Both the position numbers and the translations under genes were made by a program. Source: Pseudomonadota bacterium (GTDB lineage Bacteria > Pseudomonadota > Gammaproteobacteria > Burkholderiales > Burkholderiaceae_C). Taken from it: 11,242 nt of DNA. The notes under the pieces are model-generated. The model had not been told where the DNA came from and ran no database searches. It saw nothing but the letters and a program-made list of their open reading frames with translations. The stretch lies in NCBI GenBank assembly GCA_023460715.1, contig JAEWPH010000183.1, positions 1 through 11,242 on the forward strand. The letters are read 5' to 3'. Below, piece by piece: positions 1 through 5,621 of this stretch (within the stretch, counting starts at the first letter, position 1; each line of letters opens with the position of its first letter).

Positions 1-83
1 CCGCTGGCAGGGCCGTCCGGCGACTCGGGCACGGGGGAAACCTGCAGCTCGCGCACGGTCCCCGCGGAAGTGCTGGCGGTCAT
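1..83 (-). CDS. 5' end of a gene leaving the window, probably sulfonate ABC permease SsuC
   Basis: An ATG on the minus strand at 83-81 opens a frame that stays open to the window edge, giving 27 residues that begin MTASTSAGTVRELQVSPVPE. Its ATG overlaps the TGA of the upstream VOC gene as ATGA, which suggests translational coupling and argues that the start is real. The residues are polar and proline-rich, with no membrane segment yet. An ABC permease such as SsuC, with a soluble N-terminal extension, is expected here because SsuA, SsuD and SsuE are encoded just upstream and no SsuB or SsuC is in the window. That identity rests on context only; the visible residues carry no diagnostic motif. 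Confidence 0.5.
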   Translation of the reverse strand, partial: MTASTSAGTVRELQVSPVPESPDGPAS

Positions 84-457
84 ACGGGCAGCTCCTGCTC
101 GGTATCGGCCTCGAGGAACTCCAGCTGGTTGCCCGCCGGGTCCTTGACGTAGAAGCGCAGGTAGCCGGGCAGCGCGCGGTTTTCCACCAGAGGCAGTTCG
201 GCCTGCAACAGGCGGCCGCGCAACTCGGGCAGGTTGTCCACTTCGAAAGCCAGGTGCGAGGCCGCGGGCGCGGGCGCCCAGCGCTCCGTGGGCACCAGTT
301 CGATGCGCTGCGGGCCGGCCGCGAAGTGCAGCGCCGGTCCCGTCGCCGCATGGCGCAGTTCGGTCAGGCCCAGCAGCTGGGCGTAGAAGTTGCGGATCTG
401 CCCTTCCGCGCCCGCCGGGAAAGCCAGTTGCACATGGTTGATGGAATGGATGGCCAT
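80..457 (-). CDS. VOC (glyoxalase/bleomycin-resistance fold) protein within the ssu cluster
   Basis: The product has 125 residues, the usual length of a single-module vicinal oxygen chelate protein. It opens with the typical beta strand INHVQLAF and ends with KDPAGNQLEFLE, the strand that carries the metal-binding glutamate. Candidate metal ligands are His8, Glu53, His68 (in SHLAFEV) and Glu113, matching the usual H/E-H-E spacing of metal-dependent VOC enzymes. An AAGGAAAG ribosome binding site lies about nine bases before the ATG. It follows ssuD by 40 bp and overlaps the next gene by four bases (ATGA), so it is cotranscribed with sulfonate-use genes. Family members include lyases, dioxygenases and binding proteins; the substrate cannot be read from the sequence. 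A role in handling an aldehyde or other product of sulfonate oxidation is only an inference. Confidence 0.88.
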   Translation of the reverse strand: MAIHSINHVQLAFPAGAEGQIRNFYAQLLGLTELRHAATGPALHFAAGPQRIELVPTERWAPAPAASHLAFEVDNLPELRGRLLQAELPLVENRALPGYLRFYVKDPAGNQLEFLEADTEQELPV

Positions 458-497
458 GGGTGCGTTCTTTCCTTGTTCGTTGAGGCGTTGCCGCCGT

Positions 498-1661
498 TCA
501 GCTCTGGGCCGCGCGCGGCACGTACTGGTTGCCGACGGTCTCGCCGAAGGGCCCGAGGGCGTGGCCGCCGGTGAGCCGTTCCTGCACGCGCAGCGGCAGC
601 AGGGGGAACACCAGCTCGGCGAAGCGGTACGCCTCTTCCAGGTGCGGGTAACCCGAAAGCACGAAGGTGTCGATGCCCAGGGCCGCGTACTCCTCGATGC
701 GTGCCGCCACCGTCTGCGGATCGCCCACCAGGGCCGTGCCCGCGCCGCCGCGCACCAGGCCCACGCCGGCCCACAGGTTGGGACTGATCTCCAGATCCGT
801 GCGGGCGCGTTTGGCCCCGCCCTGGTGCAGCGCGGCCATGCGGCGCTGGCCTTCGGAGTCCATGCGCGCGAAGACGGCCTGCGCCTGCACGACCGTCTCG
901 TCCTTCACGCGGCTGATCAAGTCTTCGGCGGCGGCCCAGGCTGCCGCATCGGTCTCGCGCACGATGACATGCAGGCGGATGCCGAACTTCACCGTGCGGC
1001 CATGGCGGGCCGCCTTCTCGCGCACGTCGGCGACCTTCTTGGCCACCTCGGCGGGGGGCTCGCCCCAGGTCAGATAGGCATCGACCTGCTCGGCCGCCAG
1101 ATCGTGCGCCGCGGCCGACGAGCCGCCGAAGTACACAGGGGGATAAGGCTTCTGCAGCGGCGGAAACAGCTGCTTGGCACCCTTCACGTTGAGATGCTTG
1201 CCTGCGTAATCGAAGGTGCCGCCGTCATGGCTGCGCGCCAGGATCTCGCGCCAGATGCGGATGAACTCGGCCGATTGCTCGTAGCGCGCGGCGTGGTCCA
1301 GGAACACGCCGTCGCCTTCCAGCTCGGTCTGGTCACCGCCCGTCACCAGGTTGATGAGCAGGCGCCCGCCGCTGAGGCGGTCGAAGCTGGCCGCCATGCG
1401 CGCGGCCAGGCTGGGCTGGTGCAGCCCCGGTCGCACGGCCACCAGGAACTTCAGGCGCTTGGTTTCGCCGATGAGGCTGGAGGCGATCACCCACGGGTCC
1501 TCGCAGGAGCGGCCCGTGGGAATGAGCACGCCCTCGTAGCCCAGGCTGTCGGCCGCCACGGCGACCTGCTTGACATAGTCGTGCGAGAGGGCCCGGCCAC
1601 CTTCGGAGGTGCCCAGGTAGCGGCTGTCGCCGTGGGTGGGAATGAACCAGAACACTTGCAT
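498..1661 (-). CDS. ssuD: FMNH2-dependent alkanesulfonate monooxygenase SsuD
   Basis: SsuD oxidises C1-substituted alkanesulfonates with O2 and FMNH2, releasing an aldehyde and sulfite in the cytoplasm. The 387 residues (E. coli SsuD has 381) form a luciferase-like TIM barrel. The start [17 protein letters not shown] is typical of the family. Cys53 in GRSCEDPW corresponds to the conserved active-site cysteine (Cys54 in E. coli), and Arg229 and His231 in [11 protein letters not shown] to the catalytic Arg226/His228 pair. Arg304 in [14 protein letters not shown] probably matches the mobile-loop Arg297. The C-terminus has the family signature GPFGETVGN. The ATG at 1661 is preceded by AGGAGA at a good distance; a longer in-frame extension upstream is low-complexity and unlike the family. 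Reduced flavin would come from SsuE, encoded upstream in the same run. Confidence 0.97.
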   Translation of the reverse strand: MQVFWFIPTHGDSRYLGTSEGGRALSHDYVKQVAVAADSLGYEGVLIPTGRSCEDPWVIASSLIGETKRLKFLVAVRPGLHQPSLAARMAASFDRLSGGRLLINLVTGGDQTELEGDGVFLDHAARYEQSAEFIRIWREILARSHDGGTFDYAGKHLNVKGAKQLFPPLQKPYPPVYFGGSSAAAHDLAAEQVDAYLTWGEPPAEVAKKVADVREKAARHGRTVKFGIRLHVIVRETDAAAWAAAEDLISRVKDETVVQAQAVFARMDSEGQRRMAALHQGGAKRARTDLEISPNLWAGVGLVRGGAGTALVGDPQTVAARIEEYAALGIDTFVLSGYPHLEEAYRFAELVFPLLPLRVQERLTGGHALGPFGETVGNQYVPRAAQS

Positions 1662-1690
1662 GGAAAAGTCTCCTGACGCGGCGCGTCGGG

Positions 1691-1888
1691 TCAGTAGGAA
1701 ATGGCAAAGCCGCTGAAGGGGGCGGCAGCGGTGGTGCGCACGCGGGCCACGGGAGGACGCGCGCCCAGCGCACGCGCAACGCGATGCGCCGGCAGGGGCA
1801 AGGGCAAGGAGAGTCCCCAGGCGGCCGCGGTCACGGCCAGCACGCGGTCGAAGCGTGGGTGCAGAGAACCGGGAAGGAGCGCGGTCAT
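1691..1888 (-). CDS. Candidate 65-residue small protein between ssuA and ssuD
   Basis: An ATG 11 bases after the ssuA stop codon opens a 65-codon frame ending 29 bases before ssuD, so it fills almost all of the 238-bp gap between the two genes. The product begins [19 protein letters not shown], has a short hydrophobic stretch around residues 16-33, and ends [11 protein letters not shown] recognise no family. Support is modest: it has tight operon-like placement and an aromatic, non-repetitive end, but only a weak purine stretch (TGAGAA, part of the ssuA stop region) as ribosome binding site, and its arginine- and alanine-rich middle could equally come from random GC-rich sequence. It could be a real coupled small protein or merely an open spacer. 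Confidence 0.35.
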   Translation of the reverse strand: MTALLPGSLHPRFDRVLAVTAAAWGLSLPLPLPAHRVARALGARPPVARVRTTAAAPFSGFAISY

Positions 1889-1899
1889 GGCGTGCGTTC

Positions 1900-2907
1900 T
1901 CACAGCAGGTCGACGGGGGCCGCGTGCAGCAGGTTGAGCTGCTTCGGAATGAGCTTGAGCGCGAAGAAGGTGTCGGCGATCGCCTGCTGCTCGGCCAGGA
2001 TCTCGCGCGTGACCACCGAAGTGCCATAGCCTGCGCGGCCGACGAACAGCTCGGTGATGGCCCGGTCCAGCCCCAGCACGGCCGACAGCTCGGCCGCGGC
2101 CTCCCCCCTGTTCTTCGACACCCACTGGTCCACCGCATCGATCTCCTTGACGGCGATGCGCAGCACGTCGGGGTTCTTGGTGGCGAAGTCGCGCGAGCTG
2201 AAGTAGTACGCACGGTTGTTGACCACGCCCGTGGCGTCGGCCAGCAGGCGCGCGTCGAGCGTCTTCTGCGCGGCAGCGAGGAACGGGTCCCAGATCACCC
2301 AGGCGTCCACCGCGCCGCGCTCGAAAGCCGCCCGGGCATCGGGCGGCGCCAGGAAGACGGACTGCACGTCCGCGTACTTGAGGCCGTGCTTTTCCAGCAG
2401 CTTGACCAGGAAGTACTGCACGTTGGAGCCCTTGTTGTAGGCCACGCGCTTGCCCTTCAGGTCGGCCACGCTGCGGATGGGCGAGCCCTTGGGCACGATC
2501 ACCGCTTCCAGCTGCGGGCGCGGCACGGTGGCGCCCGCATAGACCAGGGGCGCACCCGCGGCCTGGGCAAAGATCGGCGGGGCCTCGCCCACGTCGCCGA
2601 AGTCGATGGAGCCGACGTTCAGTGCCTCCAGCTGCACCGGGCCGGCATTGAACTCCGTCCAGGTCACCTTCACGCCCAGCGGCGCCAGGCTCTTCTCCAG
2701 CGTGCCGCGTCCCTTGAGCAGCGACAGCCAGCCCTTCTGGTGGCCGACGCGCAGCACGCGCTCGCCCTTCGGCTGGGCCCAGGCGGCCCCGCCGGCGGCC
2801 AGCACCGCAGCGGCGCCGGCAGCGGAGGCCAGCACACGGCGGCGGGACACGGGGACGGCGTCGCCCCGCGGGGCGGAGGCCAGGGAGTGCAGGAAGGGCG
2901 AAGTCAT
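1900..2907 (-). CDS. ssuA: Periplasmic aliphatic sulfonate-binding protein SsuA, Tat-exported
   Basis: This is the substrate-binding component of the sulfonate ABC importer, delivering alkanesulfonates to SsuBC. It has 335 residues (E. coli SsuA 319). The N-terminus has a twin-arginine motif, SRRRVLA at 21-27, followed by an alanine-rich hydrophobic segment and a probable cleavage site after AAWA (residue 44), so it is likely Tat-exported. Family blocks follow: [13 protein letters not shown] from 54, [20 protein letters not shown] from 83, [33 protein letters not shown] near 158, and DAWVIWDPF near 201. The ATG at 2907 has a GGAAAGA site eight bases upstream; the longer open frame upstream is arginine-rich shadow sequence that overlaps another candidate gene. 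The cognate SsuB ATPase and SsuC permease are not in the window but probably follow to the left. Confidence 0.96.
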   Translation of the reverse strand: MTSPFLHSLASAPRGDAVPVSRRRVLASAAGAAAVLAAGGAAWAQPKGERVLRVGHQKGWLSLLKGRGTLEKSLAPLGVKVTWTEFNAGPVQLEALNVGSIDFGDVGEAPPIFAQAAGAPLVYAGATVPRPQLEAVIVPKGSPIRSVADLKGKRVAYNKGSNVQYFLVKLLEKHGLKYADVQSVFLAPPDARAAFERGAVDAWVIWDPFLAAAQKTLDARLLADATGVVNNRAYYFSSRDFATKNPDVLRIAVKEIDAVDQWVSKNRGEAAAELSAVLGLDRAITELFVGRAGYGTSVVTREILAEQQAIADTFFALKLIPKQLNLLHAAPVDLL

Positions 2908-2969
2908 GGTGTGGTGTCTTTCCGCAAAGGCAAGAAGAGCGAGGAAGGGCGGTGAACCGGCGTGTCCGC

Positions 2970-3152
2970 TCAGGCGGGAACGACCGGCAGCAGAAGGAAG
3001 GCCGCGATGACGAACAGCGCAGCGATCACCAGCGCCGCCACGCCCACGGCGCGCAGCGCACGCAGCCAGGGGCTGCCGGCCGGCGCGGGGGCGGCGGCCT
3101 CGCCGGAGCCAGAGTCGGGCAACTGCGCGAAGGTCGAGGGGCTGTGCGGCAT
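2970..3152 (-). CDS. Small single-pass membrane protein between ssuE and ssuA
   Basis: The 60-residue product starts MPHSPSTFAQLPDSGSGE, has a polar Pro/Ala/Ser-rich N-terminal half, then two arginines (residues 31 and 34) and one strongly hydrophobic helix from about residue 35 to 57, ending LLLPVVPA. By the positive-inside rule the N-terminal half would stay in the cytoplasm and the protein would be tail-anchored in the inner membrane. A GGAAGG ribosome binding site precedes the ATG at good spacing, which favours this start over an upstream in-frame ATG. It lies 62 bp before ssuA and 127 bp after ssuE, on the same strand. I recognise no family and assign no function; its location suggests a link with sulfonate or sulfate uptake. 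Confidence 0.65.
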   Translation of the reverse strand: MPHSPSTFAQLPDSGSGEAAAPAPAGSPWLRALRAVGVAALVIAALFVIAAFLLLPVVPA

Positions 3153-3279
3153 CGGGAATCCTTCCGGTGGAGAGGTGGGCCAGACAAAGCTGCGCCCTGC
3201 CCGTGCGAACACGGACGATCAAAAAAATGAACGGAGACGTCAGGCGGAAAGCGCGAACGCCGATGGGCGCCGCGCGGCG

Positions 3280-3879
3280 TCAGACGCTACATCGCACCTG
3301 CGAGAAGTGCACCGGCGAGAACCGCCCCGCCGCCGCAGGGGCCGGCTCCGGGGCGCGCAGGGTTTCGGTGGCCAAAAGATGCACGGCTTCGTCGATGCGC
3401 TGGGCCACCTCCGCCCCCACCTGGCTGGCGCCTTCCGGCGTCAGCACCACCTGGGCATCGGTGGCGTAGATGCCGGGCAGAATGTGCTTGGCGCCCAGCG
3501 ACTGCAGCACGGGCCGCAGCGCATAGTCGAGCGCCAGCATGTGGTGCGGGCTGCCGCCAGTGGCCAGCGGCAGCACCGTCTTGCCCTTGAGGGCCGTCTG
3601 GGGCAGCAGGTCCAGAAACACCTTGAGCACCCCGCTGTAGGCCGCCTTGTAGACCGGCGTGGCGACCACCACCACGTCGGCGCTCGCCACCTGGTGCTGC
3701 GCGCGGGCCAGGTCCGGGTGGCTGGCATCGGCCCACAGCAAGGCCTGGGGCGGCAGGCTGCGCACGTCCAGCCGCTCGGTGCGCGCCCCGCGCAGCGCCA
3801 GCCGCCGGGCCACGGCGTCCAGCAGCGCAGCGGACCGGGAGCGCTCCGAGGGACTGCCAGCGATCAGGAGGACGGACAT
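3280..3879 (-). CDS. ssuE: NAD(P)H-dependent FMN reductase SsuE
   Basis: SsuE reduces FMN with NADPH and passes FMNH2 to SsuD, encoded downstream. It has 199 residues, close to the 191 of E. coli SsuE, with a flavodoxin-like fold. The flavin phosphate loop is AGSPSERSRS at residues 7-16; ATPVYKAAYSGVLKVFLDLL (73-92) and LPLATGGSPHHMLALDYALR (103-122) are family signatures. Tyr119 in DYALRPVL aligns with the pi-helix tyrosine (Tyr118 in E. coli) that distinguishes SsuE from other FMN reductases, so the SsuE call is preferred over a generic one. An AAGG site lies about eight bases before the ATG. The C-terminal 25 or so residues are proline/alanine-rich and poorly conserved. It follows sbp on the same strand after a 72-bp gap holding a hairpin repeat. 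Confidence 0.94.
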   Translation of the reverse strand: MSVLLIAGSPSERSRSAALLDAVARRLALRGARTERLDVRSLPPQALLWADASHPDLARAQHQVASADVVVVATPVYKAAYSGVLKVFLDLLPQTALKGKTVLPLATGGSPHHMLALDYALRPVLQSLGAKHILPGIYATDAQVVLTPEGASQVGAEVAQRIDEAVHLLATETLRAPEPAPAAAGRFSPVHFSQVRCSV

Positions 3880-3903
3880 GCGGGGCCTTGCTTTTGCTAT
3901 TTT

Positions 3904-3943
3904 AATGATAGCTTAATGCGCTTATTAAATAAGCGCTACAGCC
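3904..3943 (+). repeat. Hairpin repeat (copy 1) between sbp and ssuE
   Basis: The unit opens with AATGATAGCT and ends with CAGCC. Its centre has perfect nine-base arms, GCGCTTATT at 3918-3926 and AATAAGCGC at 3928-3936. The same layout (AAT-R-ATAGCT, four bases, GCGC, eleven bases, GCGC, short tail ending GCC) recurs at 9823-9863 with a different stem that still pairs. I recall elements of this form as frequent between genes in Comamonadaceae genomes, but could not check. On the sbp transcript it would form a hairpin just after the stop codon. No T-run follows, so it is more likely a 3' stabiliser or weak attenuator than a true terminator. Confidence 0.7.
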
Positions 3944-3951
3944 TGTTTTCA

Positions 3952-4971
3952 TTACTTATTGGTGTAGATCTGGTCGAAGCTGCCACCATCGGCGAAATGG
4001 TCCTTGTCGGCCTTCGTCCAGCCGCCAAAGGCCTGGTCGATGGTCACCAGCGTGAGCTTGGGGAACTGCTTGTCGTACTTGGCCTTGGCCTTCTCGCTGG
4101 TCGGGCGGTAGAAGTTCTTGCCGGCGATGTCCTGGCCTTCGTCCGAGTACAGGTACTTCAGGTATTCCTCGGCCAGGGCGCGGGAGCCCTTCTTGTCCAC
4201 CACCTTGTCCACCACCGCCACGCTGGGCTCGGCCAGGATGGACAGCGACGGCACGACGATCTCGAACTTCTCGGGGCCGAACTCCTTCAGCGCCAGGAAG
4301 GCTTCGTTTTCCCACGCCAGCAGCACATCGCCCACGCCGCGCTGCACGAAGGTGATCGTGGAGCCGCGTGCGCCCGTGTCCAGCACCGGCACGTTCTTGT
4401 ACAGATTGCCGACGAATTCCTTGGCCTTGGCGTCACCGCCGTACTTGCGCTTGGCGAATTCCCAGGCAGCCAAGTAGTTCCAGCGGGCGCCGCCCGAGGT
4501 CTTGGGGTTGGGGGTGATCACCTGCACGCCGGGCTTGATCAGGTCGTCCCAGTCCTTCAGGCCCTTGGGGTTGCCCTTCTTCACCAGGAAGACGATGGTC
4601 GAGCTGTAGGGCGCCGAGTTGTGCGGCAGGCGCTTTTGCCAGTCGGCCGCCAGCAGGCCGTGCTTGGCCAGCGCATCGATGTCGCCGCCCAGGGCCAGCG
4701 TGGCCACGTCGGCGTCGATGCCGTCGATGATCGAGCGGGCCTGCTTGCCCGAGCCGCCGTGCGATTGCTTGAACTGCACGTCCTGCCCCGTCTTGGCCTT
4801 CCAGTGCTTGCCGAACGCCTGGTTGTATTCCACATACAGCTCGCGCGTCGGGTCGTACGACACGTTCAGGAACTGCTTGGTCTGGCCGAACGACGGCAGT
4901 GCCGTCAGGGCCAAGGTGCTGATCAGGGCGGCAGCCAGGGGAAACTTGATAAAGTGACGGCGAACTTTCAT
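3952..4971 (-). CDS. sbp: Periplasmic sulfate-binding protein Sbp
   Basis: Sbp binds sulfate (family members also thiosulfate) in the periplasm for the CysTWA ABC importer. The 339-residue product (E. coli Sbp 329) has a Sec-type signal peptide: basic [10 protein letters not shown], a hydrophobic core, and likely cleavage near residue 29-30 (PSFGQ). Family signatures are [20 protein letters not shown] from residue 34, [10 protein letters not shown] at 69-78, and [16 protein letters not shown] at 154-169. The start at 4971 puts the signal peptide at the N-terminus; 38 further upstream residues in frame look non-coding and fall in the promoter region. The ribosome binding site is weak (GAAAG). 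It appears to head the minus-strand sulfur cluster, although cysT, cysW and cysA are not in the window and must lie elsewhere if it works in sulfate uptake. Confidence 0.95.
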   Translation of the reverse strand: MKVRRHFIKFPLAAALISTLALTALPSFGQTKQFLNVSYDPTRELYVEYNQAFGKHWKAKTGQDVQFKQSHGGSGKQARSIIDGIDADVATLALGGDIDALAKHGLLAADWQKRLPHNSAPYSSTIVFLVKKGNPKGLKDWDDLIKPGVQVITPNPKTSGGARWNYLAAWEFAKRKYGGDAKAKEFVGNLYKNVPVLDTGARGSTITFVQRGVGDVLLAWENEAFLALKEFGPEKFEIVVPSLSILAEPSVAVVDKVVDKKGSRALAEEYLKYLYSDEGQDIAGKNFYRPTSEKAKAKYDKQFPKLTLVTIDQAFGGWTKADKDHFADGGSFDQIYTNK

Positions 4972-5114
4972 GAGAGGCTTTCTGGTGTCGATGTGAACCG
5001 GTGCAATCCACCGATGCAACGCATTCTGAAAGTCGCTCTTCAAAACTGGAACTACTGAAATTTCAGTTCTTAATACCCAAAACATCTAACCCATCGATTC
5101 AGGAAGTTCTTTTC
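4972..5114 (+). promoter_or_regulatory. Divergent promoter region of sbp and yggX with a 14-bp palindrome
   Basis: The 143 bp between the divergent starts of sbp and yggX is markedly more AT-rich than the genes, as expected for promoters in both directions. It contains a perfect palindrome, ACTGAAATTTCAGT, at 5054-5067, flanked loosely by GAAC on the left and TTC on the right. Because sbp heads a sulfur cluster, a LysR-type sulfur regulator (CysB, Cbl or SsuR type) is a reasonable candidate binder, but I see no match precise enough to name one. I could not pick convincing -35/-10 pairs. The yggX ribosome binding site AGGAAG is at 5101-5106. Confidence 0.6.
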
Positions 5115-5387
5115 ATGGCACGTACCGTTCAATGCATCAAGCTCGGCAAGGAAGCCGAAGGCCTTGACTTTCCCCCCTACCCTGGCGAGCTGGGCAAGCG
5201 CATCTGGGAAAGCGTCAGCAAGGAAGCCTGGGCCGGCTGGCTCAAGCACCAGACGATGCTGGTGAACGAAAACCGCCTGAACCTGGCCGACGCCCGCGCC
5301 CGCCAGTACCTGGCACGCCAGATGGAGCAGCACTTCTTCGGCGATGGGGCCGACGCCGCCCAGGGCTACGTGCCCCCGAGCGCTTGA
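5115..5387 (+). CDS. yggX: Fe(2+)-trafficking / oxidative damage protection protein YggX
   Basis: The 90-residue product matches YggX (E. coli 91 residues) along its whole length. YggX is a small cytoplasmic protein proposed to move Fe(II) to iron-sulfur biosynthesis and to protect iron-sulfur clusters from oxidants. The conserved Cys7 in [19 protein letters not shown] is present, followed by [19 protein letters not shown] and [13 protein letters not shown], the most conserved stretches. The ATG is chosen by the strong AGGAAG site eight bases upstream. It is divergent from sbp and shares its promoter region. A functional link with iron-sulfur enzymes such as the sulfite reductase encoded downstream is possible, but the gene is a common housekeeping neighbour and the link is inference. 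Confidence 0.97.
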   Translation: MARTVQCIKLGKEAEGLDFPPYPGELGKRIWESVSKEAWAGWLKHQTMLVNENRLNLADARARQYLARQMEQHFFGDGADAAQGYVPPSA

Positions 5388-5392
5388 TGACG

Positions 5393-5458
5393 GCATCCCC
5401 CTGAGGCGCTGCGCGCCTTCCCCCTTCTCTGGCATCGCTGCGCGATGCGGAAGGGGGA
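5393..5458 (+). repeat. GC-rich hairpin repeat (copy A), likely transcription end of yggX
   Basis: The unit begins six bases after the yggX stop with GCATCCCCCTGAGGCGCTGC. A small hairpin (GGCGC, loop TGC, GCGCC; 5405-5417) is followed by a long one: TCCCCCTTC (5419-5427) pairs with GAAGGGGGA (5450-5458), and inside it GCATCGC (5432-5438) pairs with GCGATGC (5442-5448). The first 38 bases recur at 11172-11209 with one mismatch. The rest of the gap up to mnmC (to 5621) is GC-rich, with a T-run at 5516-5520, and holds no gene that I can support; the element may extend into it. I recall such elements as widespread in Acidovorax and Delftia. The strong stem could end or protect the yggX transcript, but no T-run follows it directly. 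Confidence 0.75.
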
Positions 5459-5621
5459 CGACGCCGTCGCGGCGGGGCGGCCCTTGCTTGGCGTCTGCTG
5501 GCCTGGGCCGCGCAGTTTTTCGCGCCGCGCTCAACGCGTAGCGCAGTCCCTCTGACATCGCGCAACCCTTCGTGTTCGGCTCGCCCGGTCACCTCCTGCG
5601 GGCGCGGACAATCGGCGCCTT

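Noticed and set aside
390..1676. A 428-codon plus-strand frame opposite ssuD
   Set aside because: Shadow of ssuD in GC-rich sequence; no family resemblance.
3895..3945. The hairpin between sbp and ssuE as a Rho-independent terminator
   Set aside because: The stem is good, but the minus strand has no T-run after it, and ssuE downstream has no convincing promoter of its own.
2962..5058. A 698-codon open frame on the plus strand opposite sbp, ssuE and the small membrane gene
   Set aside because: It is antisense to well-supported genes, its protein is rich in Arg, Gly, Gln and His with no recognisable domain, and long antisense frames are common in GC-rich DNA.
4972..5085. An upstream ATG giving sbp 38 extra residues
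   Set aside because: It would bury the signal peptide and place coding sequence in the divergent promoter region, across the palindrome.
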